Assembly (NCBI GenBank): GCA_903813345.2
Contig: CAIIXF020000011.1
Span: 12,312,842-12,376,841 of the forward strand
Reading direction: 5' to 3'
Origin: Owenia fusiformis
Lineage: Eukaryota; Annelida; Polychaeta; Sabellida; Oweniidae
Length of the DNA: 64,000 bases
A program made the translations under genes and the position numbers. The notes below the pieces were generated by a model, which was not told the origin of the DNA, ran no database searches, and saw only the letters and a list, made by a program, of their open reading frames with translations. This document shows, piece by piece, positions 43,773 through 55,184 of the stretch (positions within the stretch are counted from its first letter, which is position 1; each line of letters opens with the position of its first letter).

Positions 43773-46700
43773 ATGTCAAGATTCGCACCTTCAGATCTTA
43801 TAGTTAACGTCCGAGACAGTGTCCCGTTGACTCAAGGTGAAGTTGAGGGATTTGTGGATGCTGTAACAAACAATGGAATTCAACAAGCGCAAATTGGTGA
43901 GTTAACATACGATATTTACTTGTCGATATCATTATCAATGGATGCACAATTGCATTCAACAAGGGCAAATTGCTTAGTACGATATTTACTTGTGGATATC
44001 ATATCAGAGGATGCACTTATTTCGTTATTCTATACCCTGCGTGCAGAGTCTAGTTAAACTACAAGACGAAGACGAAGCTCTCCTTTAAGAAGTGAAGTCA
44101 AACGAATGCAAAGGGTAGTTATTCTACGATGTTAACAAGTGACTTGTGTGTCGGACCTATGATCGGGTGTCCCAAAAAAGAGACACTTTTTGACAAGTAT
44201 TTTCTCGGCAACTGATGAACCAAATTTTTTGAAAATTTGTTCAAAGTAGTCCTGGAGTATCGTTAGAAATGTACAGAAATATAAAAAGATCAGATAAATA
44301 TATGAGTACAAAGAAATTCAAGATAGCATGTCAAAATACCCCATACCGGAGCAATGCAATGAGAACTTCATCGCGTTTGTATCAAAAAATGGGAAGCAAT
44401 TTGACAAGTAATTTCTCAGAAATAGATGAGCTTAATCATTTGAAAACTTTACTTGAGGCACTTTAGTATGTCTTCTGCTAGTGCTATGAATATGTCAGAG
44501 ATTGGCCTCATATTATGTGTGTATTGTTGAATTAAAGACAGTATGTCAAAATAACCAATATCGATGTAAATCTCACTTACTAATTCTTTTTCAAGCAAAA
44601 CACCTTTCCGTATTTATTCTAACAATATCACCTCCAATGAATTTTGAGAATGAATGGATTTTGGATATTTGGAAAGAATGAAATGAATTAAGTAGACATG
44701 ACACACAGACAAGCTATTTTGACTTATTAACAAATGCTATCACCTGGTAGCTGATACAAACACTATAGAAGTCTCATCACAGAGCTCCGGTATAGGGATT
44801 TTTGACAAGAATTTCTTAGAATATTTACTTGATCTTTTTTTATATTTTTACAACTTGCTAATCATACTTTGTATTGTAATTATACTTATAATTTTTACTT
44901 ATAATTTGTACAAATTGTCAGTGAATTTGGTTAATCAGTTGCCGAGAAAATACTTGGCAAAAAAGTGTCTCATTTTTTGGGACACCCGATATATATATAG
45001 CGCGCCGGTGATTATTGTCACCTTTACGCATGGCCCCAGATCGGGTCTAGAAAAATCAAGGAGGGGCACATTTGAAGAATGAAAAAATTGGGCCCAAAAT
45101 GTTGCAAATTTAAGGCCAACTTTCTTAACGATTTAGCCTAAATTAGTACAGTGGACCTTTTTTCTCGGCTCATCCTAGTTGACTGATCATGGCCTTATTC
45201 GAGCCTAAACCAGTAAGAAAAATGTATTCCAAGTCGACCTATTGTGATGGCAGTTATGGTCTATTTATATCCTCACATAGGCACTAGGGGCCAAATCTTC
45301 ACTTTTATTTAGATAAATGGAAAAGATAGACCGACCACTTCTGCCCGGCATACTCGTTTGGTTTGACTTTCAATACAAGTACCTGTGACCCATTCCTACA
45401 ACTTAACTATACCACCTCTAACACCTGGTTGTTGGTAAAGAAAATAAAGGGTCCCAAGGTTTTGAATCCTATGACTATCAAAGGAATACACTGGTTATGC
45501 ATCCTTTATTACACTGGCTATTATATAAGGTTTCACATCATTTGTTCTCGTCGCTTTCCACTGGGTTTAAAGGTAGAAACAATTGAAACCTTGTGAATCA
45601 AGATGTTTTGAGGAACATCACAGTAAAATCATTCAAGGTTTTTAGAGAGCAGTTTGCCTAGTTCGGGGTAAGAATGAATTCCTTGAAAACGTGCTTTAAA
45701 GCGGCAATCAAGACCATAGAGGAAATTTGGTAGGGGGGAGTTATATGTTTTTACGATGGAACAAATTCAAAAGAACTGGTGTATTTGAAAAAACTAAACT
45801 CAGTACCTCAGTAAGAAACTGGATATTATATCTCTGGAGAATGAAAAATTTGGAGTTATAAAGAATAAATTCAAGCAGCATGTCTTAGCATGTTTTACAT
45901 ACACGTTACTCCCCCCCCTCCATCCACTCCCCCCATCCAAAATTAATTTATTTCGATTATTTTTTTGTATAACGAATGGAAACTAACTTTAAAAAGTGAG
46001 CAATATTAAGATTAGCGTAAATAACCCATTTACCTATACCTATACGAAGTTCGTTATTGCACTAACACGTGCACTAAGCGGTGTTTGCATGACGCATGCA
46101 ATTGTTGAATTTACACATTCCTTATTTGTTTTGCTTATTGTGAATGTATGAAATCAGGCATTTTCTCGTGGTTTTAATTGGTCACCCTCATTGTTGGATC
46201 ATGGTAAACATTTAACATTTCGCCTTTAGCGGGCCCATAAGCAAAACCCCACTACAGTATAGCTACATCACGCTCTCTCTGAATTGTATAACATTTCTTT
46301 GAGGCGACATGTACTGGTAAATGTCATACAAACCATAGCATGGTTTTCATTAGAATTTGGATGTCATTTTCATTATAAATTGTTGCATACGATTTCGTGG
46401 CTTTTTTACGCTAATCTTAAACTCATTTTACAATACGCATTACCTACACGTATATGCATATCCGTCACAAACATACAGAATGGATAGGTACACTTATATT
46501 TTTACGCTAATCTTAACCTCCCTATTGTTGTTGTGATAATAACGTCCCTCACACCTATTTATTACAGGTCGTGTATTTTGTTGGGCCAGTAAACTTAATG
46601 TGCATCCACGAAGTTCTTCAGGATTGTACTCTTTACACATAGAGCATCATCTCGATTCACAAAGCTTCAGTTACCCCATATCATAGCCATCTAGGAAGTC

Positions 46701-48612
46701 GAAGATGTTACAACTTGCTAATTCATACATACTTGCTTGACGATTCATAAAATGCTTGAACAAGGGGAAGTTGTCGATATAAATACAAAAACACTTTGGC
46801 CTTACTTTAGGTGCTATGTTGATGGCTATACGTCTAAATGGGTTGAGCGCAGATGAGACCATACATTTGACCCGGGCTATGATGCAGTCAGGCGAGGTTC
46901 TACAATGGCCCGAAGAGTGGACCCGACAGAAGCGCGTGGTCGATAAGCATAGTACCGGGGGAGTTGGGGACAAAGTCAGTGTTGTACTTGCCCCTGCTCT
47001 TGCTGCATGCGGTATGAAGGTATACATTAATTATTCCACTGTTGTTCGTAGAAATATATAAACGCCGTTCCCCCCTTTCGTTTGCCCATCCATCAGTTCG
47101 TTCCGGGCAATAACTCAAATACCGGTTGAGAGATTTGAGTACTGATTTGGTTTAAATTTTATATGCCTTATCGGTGTACAGGACCTCTGCCCTAGAAGGA
47201 ATTTTCAATGTGACCTCTCATTCAAATGGCCGCCATGTTATGTTTTCTATGATTTTACATGTATATGCTGATGCCTAGGGACAACGGAGTGAAAACCGAA
47301 TCTCTGATAACTCAAATACTAGTGGACGGATTTGGTTCAAATTTTATATGCTGATTCCTAGACATAAATGAGTTCTGCTCAAGAAGTAATTTTCAAGATG
47401 GCAGATTAATTTTTAATATGGCCACATTTTTTTGCTTTTTTATATATGTATGTATCTTTATTAATCCCACATCAAAGTGGATTTCATATTGATTTATATT
47501 AGGCTACAAATACAATTTTGCTATTTAATAGCATGAAAGTATAAAAATATGAACAATAACTACAAAATTCAACGAAAGACTCAAGGAAGCTGCGCTCCTC
47601 GGTCAATATCATATTACCCTTCGGTCAATATCACATTGTCCCTCGGAATAAAAACCATATTCAATCCCTCCCAGTAACACGCCCGGTGATCGTACAAAAT
47701 GGATGGATGGGGGATTAGGCGATTTCTGCAAGAAAACTCAACAAATTTGGAAGATTTATTTTTTCTAGAGAAAATTTACTACTGAATTGCCAAATGAATA
47801 GGCGTAGTGCATGGCAAAATATGTTAGGTCATCTAGTATTTTTCTTAACTGATACCCTTCTAAGATATGAGATCTGTTAAAAAAGGCGCATCATCACCAA
47901 CGTGCAAAAGTCAATGTTTTTGCTCTAAATCGGGCAACAATGGTCTACACGACCTCCAATAAATAGGTATAAGGGACGTTATTATCACAATACTAATGAC
48001 ATTGCTCACTTTTTAAAGTTAGTTTCCATGCGTTATACAAAAAATAATCGAAATAAATTAATATTGGATGGAGAGGGGGGGATCACGTCTATATAAGACA
48101 TGATAAGACATGCTACTTGCATTTATTCTTATGACTCCAAATTTTCCCATTTTTCATTCTCCAGAGGTGTAATATCCAGTTTCTTACGGGGGTACCGAGT
48201 TTAGTTTTTTCAAATACGCGAGTTCTTGTGAATTTGTTCCATCGTAAATACATATAAATCCCCCCTCCATCCACTCCCCCTCCATCCAATATTAATTTAT
48301 TTCGATTATTTTTTGTATTACGATGTAAACGGATTGCAATGAAATAGAGTAAAATTACCGCAAAACGGTGCTGTTGGTACACATACTAAGGCCCGGGTAT
48401 TAAATGGTCGCCAATCAGTCCTCTTCTGCAGAAAATTGTATATGATAATTGATTGATAACATCGACACTATGTATATCGTCGCATTGACCGTATATGTGT
48501 TATCTGGTGTTATATACTGACTTTTATATTCTAGGTTCCGATGATATCTGGTCGGGGGCTAGGATTTGCGCATGGGACTTTGGACAAACTGGAAGCAATA
48601 CCAGGATTTCAG
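43773..48612 (+). CDS. TYMP: Thymidine phosphorylase-like gene, first three exons (partial)
   Basis: Exons are 43773-43896 (ATG start), 46811-47019 and 48535-48612, with GT-AG borders and phases 1 then 0, giving 137 residues in frame. They match the N-terminal half of pyrimidine nucleoside phosphorylases: [20 protein letters not shown] (helical domain), [16 protein letters not shown], then the phosphate-binding [26 protein letters not shown] and [10 protein letters not shown]...[12 protein letters not shown]. The enzyme cleaves thymidine with phosphate to thymine and deoxyribose-1-phosphate in the cytosol. The family signature GHTGGT reads GFAHGT here, although the flanking Ser and Thr are kept. 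No later exon is recognisable in the remaining 15 kb, so the gene is truncated, has a very long intron, or is a relic. Introns hold a Tc1/mariner-like element and large inverted repeats. Confidence 0.82.
43878..44015 (+). repeat. Tandem duplication across the TYMP exon 1 donor
   Basis: ATTCAACAAGCGCAAATTGG plus the following intron start (from 43878) recurs at 43954 (ATTCAACAAGGGCAAATTGC), offset 76. The second copy has lost the GT donor (GGTGAG became GCTTAG), leaving the first as the only usable site. Confidence 0.75.
44162..44990. mobile_element. Tc1/mariner-like non-autonomous element, about 65-bp TIRs
   Basis: ATCGGGTGTCCCAAAAAA at 44162 is mirrored by TTTTTTGGGACACCCGAT ending at 44990. 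Inverted similarity extends inward through TATTTTCTCGGCAACTGAT against ATCAGTTGCCGAGAAAATA. The right flank is TATATA. Internal frames are short and show no DDE domain. Confidence 0.75.
45000..45729. other. Intronic stretch with decayed transposon-like text
   Basis: The phrase GAAACCTTGTGAATCAAGAT at about 45583 also occurs at about 15264. A plus-strand frame around 45363-45596 reads like decayed protein but shows no motif I can name. Confidence 0.35.
46010..46512. mobile_element. TTAA-flanked element with GATTAGCGTAAA ends
   Basis: TTAA at 46006-46009 and 46513-46516; ends GATTAGCGTAAA and TTTACGCTAATC. A further TTTACGCTAATCTTAA lies internally at 46405-46420, as if an older or nested end. 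The opposite arm of the surrounding inverted repeat lacks the element and acts as its empty site. There is no coding capacity. Confidence 0.8.
47100..47420. repeat. Diverged tandem duplication in TYMP intron 2
   Basis: The module ATAACTCAAATAC...GATTTGGTT(T/C)AAATTTTATATGC occurs at about 47110 and again at about 47310, about 195 bases apart, each followed by a GTTCTGC/CCTCTGC and AATTTTCAA context. Confidence 0.6.
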
Positions 48613-49260
48613 GTGAGTTGCGTATTTTCAAAGAAAACATAAGAATGCTGATACTATAAACTAGATTGAATTTTAGGCTTGCATCGTGCCACCTTCACGT
48701 TTCGTCTTCTGTGTGAAGATATGTTTGTCAGTATGCTTTCTCTTCACTAACATAAACTGCGCCGTCCAAAATAGAATAACACCAAAGCAATTGAAACGGT
48801 CCTCAATCAGTGGTGTTAATGGAAACTGAAAAACAATTTGACGACTTCATCCTTGGTATACGCAGCTCAAGAAAATGGATCGGTAAGGACTCCCGGATCG
48901 GTTAGGAATAAAGGTTATATTTTAATTCAAAACAGCCATAACTTGCTCAATATTGACTTCTTCGTGTTCAATTTGAAATCTATGATCCCCCCCAAATGAT
49001 TCGAAGTACCCCACATTTTTACAAATTTTTAAATAAAGAAAAACTCCTTAAATGGGCATTTTTCTCTTATCACGAGAAGGACTTTCTCATTTTCACAATA
49101 ACTTTTCTTAGGTACTTCCAACCCTACATCAACTTATGATGCAAATGACATGCAATTTACATCTCGTGAGTTTCAATGACATGCGTTTGATTTTATAAAA
49201 ATCCCAAACTTGGTGACAAAGAATTTGCCCTTGTTTGCAGAGGAAATGAATCGGTTCGGA
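48613..49260. other. Non-coding stretch
   Basis: Follows the last recognised TYMP exon. No exon, RNA or repeat is recognised. Confidence 0.4.
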
Positions 49261-49261
49261 C

Positions 49262-49940
49262 GAATAACTCAGATGCGAGTTGGTACATATTTACAAGTTT
49301 CACCACCATGTGGCTCGTTCGGGTCAGATAGCATGGCGGATGTAGTACAAGTTCCCTTTAACTTAAATATTCATCTGTTTTAGTGGTTCAATTTTCAAAT
49401 CACCCTTACGTCTGTAATAGTTAAAGGGTGACGCATATCGTTTAGCAAATCGAACGCTCGGTTCTTGTGTTGCTCACCTTTTAGTATAAAAGGACCGATC
49501 CCGGAATAATACTCAAGGGTTCACATTCTCGAGGTCGTTGTGTCAACACAGAGACATATAATAACATTTTATGTCTCTGGTCAACACCTCTAACTGTTGT
49601 ACATGCATTCTTTGAATAATCACTCGCTGATTAATGTTTTCAGAATCATTATAAACGGATTACTTTATCTCCAAGATATAAACTGGATTTGACAAAACTC
49701 CCCTTAATTTTTTCAAAATGGACTGATCCAGTTGACTCGCCTGGATCCGCCATATTGTTCTTATACGGGAAGCTTATCGGGACCCTTTAAGCAAATTAAA
49801 ACATGTCCATGGCCAGTTAAAGAAAATATTATCTGTCCAATATAAGAAAAGATATTTCACTTCTTTGTGATTTCATAACATGGTGTCTATGGGGAATCTC
49901 CCCGAACTAGAAGTCACATTTTCAGAGAAATTAAAGGACG
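49262..49940. repeat. Dispersed repeat, copy 2, interrupted by a TTAA MITE
   Basis: 49262-49420 and 49791-49940 together correspond to the reverse complement of about 11270-11550. The MITE at 49421-49790 separates the two halves. Confidence 0.7.
49421..49790. mobile_element. TTAA-flanked MITE (AGGGT ends), copy B
   Basis: TTAA at 49421-49424 and 49787-49790 with ends AGGGT/ACCCT. It is the inverted relative of 34279-34846. It has its own small hairpin insert near 49549-49581 (CAGAGACATATAATA...TTTATGTCTCTG) and lacks the 210-bp insert of copy A. Confidence 0.8.
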
Positions 49941-51390
49941 AGTGGCTTTAAAACCCTATATTAGCCCCAAAGATATTTAGAAAAAATTGTACAGGATATC
50001 AAAGAAGAGACTTTGTTTGATAACCAAATCCCAAAATTAGGTCATTCTGACATTTATATTTCAAAATATAGGTCATTCTATTAACGCGTATAAAATGACC
50101 TTTTCAAGGAAAAATCACTTTTTACATCATTATTGTCAATGTTTCTATTTATTATCAAAGTAATCATTATTTTCACCCATTTGCTATTATCTTACATAAT
50201 AGTGACAAAGCATATTGGGCAACATTCGAAAACATATAAAATATAACAAGTCAAAAATACAAACAAAATATTGAATATCTTTATTCTTCATTTAGAATAA
50301 TTGTCTACAAAAAAAGTTTGCAAAACTATGTCAGAAAAGAATATTGAGTTTTTTTTAATTTACATCACAATGAGAAAGAACAAGGGCAACATTTAAAAAC
50401 ACATGAAGTAATTAACAAGTCAAAAATGCATATCAATCAATTATATATTGATCTGCTGAGATCATTTGCACATATGCAGTTTCTGGCAGTAAAATACTGA
50501 ATTTATTATTTCACATCACAGTGAGGAAGCACAAAGAGCAACATTTGAAAACACATCGACTTTACATAACTGTTGATGAGCACATTCATGTGTTTGTTCA
50601 TTATAATAAGAGATTCTCTGAGCTATCATCATCTTCTTCAGATGACAACATTTCATACATATCTTTTGATTGTAAAATGTCAAACTTCGTGCATTTCTTT
50701 TTTGCTTTTATACCCCTTGTGCCTACAACCCTCCTCCCATCAAGGCATGTACAACACCATCCAGTGATTGCATCAATACTATAACATACATCTGGATTTG
50801 GAGGCCATATGTATCTTTATTAACAATGATGGTATATTTCCCATCTACTTGAAGATGGTCATCTGTGCATCGTTAAAATTGGTTTGCTTGATCTCAAGAG
50901 AGTCTACTATGATTTAGATGTAACCCTCAGGGGGTACTGGGAGATTGCAGTTCACTCATGCAGTTCCCTTTGCTTTTATTAGCAAATGTCGTTTTTCCGC
51001 CTACTGATTGTGACTTACAGTATATTTTTTTGACAATAAAGTTGAGCTGGATTTCTAAATAGTGAACTGCCAGTGAACTGTGATAATGTAAAAAAATATT
51101 CATACACAAAACATCAAGATAAAATGATTGTACAACAATCATCTCATATGAATGTATTGAAAGGAATTGCATGTTATTATGTTGCTTAGAGCCATGGTAA
51201 AGATATATGCTTCTCACGAGGTCATGCTCCAGTGCAAGCATACATATTAGTTCATGAAAAGATCATATGAATAAAGAAAATATACTCAAATATATAAAAC
51301 ACAACTGTCACAATCATTCTAAGGATTTTCAAAATGGCGGACATCATTTTATTTCATGCTGAAAATTGCTGAAAAGTTCCATTTTTGCAC
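49941..51390. other. Non-coding AT-rich stretch
   Basis: Repeated phrases such as AACATTTGAAAACACAT and ACAAGTCAAAAATACA around 50220-50560 suggest old duplications. No gene is seen. Confidence 0.4.
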
Positions 51391-51491
51391 AACGCTTGGT
51401 CCTTACCTAGATTTTTACATATCTCAAGAAGTACCTTAGAAGTACACTATTCCCTCAATACATATAACTTTCTAGGTAAGAACCAAGCGTT
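51391..51491. repeat. Short MITE with 20-bp inverted ends
   Basis: AACGCTTGGTCCTTACCTAG at 51391-51410 pairs with CTAGGTAAGAACCAAGCGTT at 51472-51491, 19 of 20 positions. Confidence 0.75.
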
Positions 51492-52099
51492 ATATGAACA
51501 AAGCAAGAGTTTATCATGACCTTCCTCCATCTAAAAAGAAGTAGGTCAACACAATTGCAAAAATAACTAATCCCTACCCAATGACTATTGAAATATGACT
51601 ATTTATATGTACAAAATATTAATCCAATGAGTGTATAGAGTGACACAATCAAACAATGGGACATCTGCCAAGTAGGGTTTATACATTCTGGAGACATTTT
51701 CTGAGACTGATAAAAATTCAGATTTTCACAGGAAGTGATACATACCTCCCAAATCAACCAAAATATACTTATTAGATCAGTAATCTCGAATGCTTTTTAT
51801 TGCTATTTCTTGAAAATATACATATTTATCTTCAATTTGATCCTACATATCAAGGATATTAAATACATTGCATTTTTCAAAAAATGTTAAGTGACCCCAG
51901 GGGTGTCTATAGCCATTCGTTCTTTTCAAAGTTGATAAAAAAATTCGAAAGCATATTTCTAGATGGACTTTTACATGTAGATTTCAAATATGACATTCAC
52001 ATGGACTAAATTTTGAATGTTTAATGACGTAAAACAATATTATTTTACTCGCATCTAGGCTATTCGTTATTCTTCACAAATAATCATTATATTTGTTTT

Positions 52100-53320
52100 T
52101 ACAAGGGTCTTAACATTCCAATCTTTTGGACATATACAGTTATAATTTGGAGCTGAATATTATGGATCTCATGGACATACATTGCTAAATTGAAGCCGAC
52201 AACTATGGATCTAAAACATATTCAGTGATCATTCATACTGTTAAACCAGCGTATTCCTTCATTCATAATATGTAATATCTTGATGGATCAAGATGGTGAT
52301 CATTGGAAGTTTACAATTATGGATATCATAGACACATAAAGAAGCTTATGTGGTTCTCATAGTGATCATTCGAAGTCGATAAATTTAGTATCTCACGGAC
52401 ATAAACAGTGATAATTGTGATAATTTAGAGCTGAATATTATGGATCTCATGGACATAAAATGCTAAATTGAAGCCGACAACTATGGATCTCAAACATATT
52501 CAGTGATCGTTAGAATTTGACAATTGTGGATCTCATAGACACATACAGAAGCTTACATGTTTCTCATAGATACAGTGTACATGTATGTTCAGTGATCATT
52601 CGAAGCCGATAACTAAGAACCTCTCAGACATATACATGTACAGTGATAATTGTAATACTTTGAAGCTGAATATTATGGATCTCATGGACATATAGTGCTA
52701 AATTGAAGCCTCCAACTATGGATCTCAAACACATACAGTGATCATTGGAAGTTGACAACCATGGATGTTGGATATAATCGTTGATAATTTTGAGCAGACA
52801 GCTATGGATCTCAGACATAGTGATCACATGAAGCTGACAATTATGGATCTCATAGACACATACAAAAGCTTACATGGTTCTCATAGATATGCTTCAGTGA
52901 TCATTGGAAGCTTACACCTAAGGATCTCTTAGAAATATATAGTGATAATTTGGAACTGAATACTGTGGATCACATGGACATATAGTGCTAAATTGAAGCC
53001 TCCAACTATGGATCCCAAACATATTCAGTGGTCAATGGAAGTTGATAATTTCTATGTACGTTTCAGTGATCATTGGAATTCGACAACTAAGGGCATATAC
53101 AGTGATAATTTAGAACCGAATACCATGGATCCATGGACGGATAGTGCTAATTAAATTAAAGCCGTGACTGTGGATCTCCAGTGATCATTGGAAGTTCACA
53201 ATTATGGATCTTGGACATACATGTATGCAGTGATAATTTGAAGCTGATATCTTTTGATCTTCAACATATTAAGAGATCAATGCAAGCCGGGAACCATGGA
53301 TCACATGGAAACTTGTAGAT
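52100..53320. repeat. Irregular satellite of mixed short modules
   Basis: Modules such as CTATGGATCTCA, CAGTGATCATTGGAAG, AGTGATAATTTGAAGCTGAA and GTGCTAAATTGAAGCC recur in a roughly fixed order. The GGACATA...GCTAAATTGAAGCC module appears near 52175, 52455, 52690, 52980 and 53140, so the higher-order spacing is uneven (about 160-290). Confidence 0.8.
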
Positions 53321-53790
53321 AGAGTAAATCACGATTGACACAAAAACATTATTTGTTCTTTGTAAAATAAAGGTATTACAATTTTACTTTGGCATATCAA
53401 CAAGGCCTTCTAGTTGCATATCAGTAGAGTTTAGAGAAATCAAATTGGAAATTTCTATTGAACGTATTACCTCAACATTGCTCAATAGATAAAAAACGCA
53501 CACATCATCAATTTGAGCAGATTAAGGCCTCGATGAATTTGCACAATGGCTTTGGTCAATTATTTGATTATTTTATGGATTTAGGATAAACTTAGACTTA
53601 TAGAAAAATACCAATTTTATAATTGAATATTCATGCATTCACTTTACATTTTTTCATATATTTCTTGTGATAAACCTGCAGAAACTTGAAACATTAAAAC
53701 ACTGAGAAGCAAGTCTTTTTTTGTAATACTAATAGTGAATACAAGTGAACACAAAATATTAATCATTTTTATTATACATGTTTATATATA

Positions 53791-53940
53791 CAGGGTGGTC
53801 CAAGAAAAATTGGAACATTTGATAATTGAACACAAAATAAGTGACTAGACTATGCTCAGTAAAAGTTTGGTACATTTTAGAAGAAAAATAAAGGTTTTGC
53901 GTTCAATTAACAAATGTTCCAATCTTTTTGGACCACCCTG
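53791..53940. mobile_element. Tc1/mariner-like MITE, 150 bp, TA-flanked
   Basis: CAGGGTGGTCCAAGAAAAAT at 53791 pairs with CTTTTTGGACCACCCTG ending at 53940, and the inner TTGGAACATTT/AAATGTTCCAA extends the arms to about 30 bp. TATATA flanks both ends, consistent with TA target duplication. There is no coding sequence. Confidence 0.9.
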
Positions 53941-53994
53941 TATATATTGGTCATTGGTATAGTTTGCTAGATCAGAATTTTTCAACACGCAATA

Positions 53995-54415
53995 TGTAAT
54001 CACTAGAGTCATTGGTGGTGCCACTGAAGAGTATGATAATACTTTATTCTCAATGGTAGAAAGTGTAAACAATATGTAATTGCGGTCCATAGGTAAGTTC
54101 CACTGCCATTGTAGTCTAGGTAACAGAGTCATTAGTGGTGCCACACGAGAGTCCGATTAAGTTGTTCACTTCAATGTAAGGATTGCACACAAGTAATCAC
54201 AGTACATAACTAAATTCCTCCACTATTGTAGTCTAGGTAATAGAGTGAATAAGGGTGTCAAAGAAGAGTGCGATAATGCTGTTCCCTCCAACTTAAGGAT
54301 TACACACAATATAAATCGCCAGTATGTTGCACCGCCATTGTAATTTAGGTGACATTGTCATTAGTAGTGCCGCACGAAAGTATGGTAATGTTGTTCTCTC
54401 CAAGGAACGGATCGC
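53995..54415. repeat. Diverged tandem repeat, about 120-bp period, four copies
   Basis: AGAGTCATTxGTGGTGCCAC-type starts lie near 54004, 54126, 54244 and 54354, each followed by GAGTxxGATAATxxTGTTCxCTxCAA and ending CCATTGTAGTCTAGGTAA. Confidence 0.75.
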
Positions 54416-55180
54416 ATAACTGGAAGTACATAAAATGGGAGGGGGGATCAACAATTATTTAACTTTTCAGAGACAAGTATGTTTTACTAAGCACTTAAGG
54501 AAACAAGTCATTAGCATGCAAAATGTAGCCCTGTGTAACACCAAAGGCCAATTTAACATTTAATTAAACGCTTTGAACAAAAATGAAAGGATGAGTCTGG
54601 GAATGAGTCTGGGTATCGACTTAGAAAATATTGAAAATTGTAATATCTGAAAAACCAACTCAATCACACATATTATTAAACTTCAATATCTTATCCTTCT
54701 TCTGAGATTACAAAAATATCAATTTGTACCACAATTGATGAAGAATATTGGCATCAAAGACAATGCATATCACTTTGCTAGAATTGATGAAGAATCAGAA
54801 TCAGTCAAAAAACCTAAACCAGAAAACTGTGAAAACTAAAAGTCAAGCAACCTTTTTTCTGATATTTCTTACATCAAATTGCAGCCATCTTGTTTTCCCC
54901 CCTTCAAATTAAACTGGCGGGAAATTCAAAAATTTGAAAAAAAATTCAATCCTTAAATATTCAAAAATATGATTTTCTTTTTAATTCTTCATGGGTCTTA
55001 AGTTATTTCTTCTTTGTATGTCACACATGTTGCCATTGGTGTTTTTTCTATGATAATGACTATTTTTGTTGTTGTTAAGATACTTATTCTGACTCTCAGC
55101 AGGGGGTTAATTATGCATCAAAACTTGTGAAAAGGTAAATATACTTATCAAATATAACTAGGACAGTAATTAAAACGGCA
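54416..55180. other. Non-coding stretch
   Basis: AT-rich with a short GTCTGGGAATGAGTCTGGG direct repeat near 54596. Nothing else is seen. Confidence 0.4.
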
Positions 55181-55184
55181 TTTT

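Larger units (their letters stand above)
45730..48268. repeat. Large inverted repeat bracketing TYMP exon 2
   Basis: Arm 45730-46004 is reverse-complemented at 48001-48268 (shared ATTAATTTATTTCGATTATT and AACTAACTTTAAAAAGTGAG). The arm continues as 46531-46564 against 47958-47990 (TTGTGATAATAACGTCCCT). On the left the two parts are separated by the TTAA element 46010-46512; on the right they are nearly contiguous. A third, direct fragment lies at 48255-48330. Confidence 0.8.

Noticed and set aside
50521-50784. Plus-strand frame of 87 codons
   Set aside because: No motif, two frames open together in AT-rich DNA.
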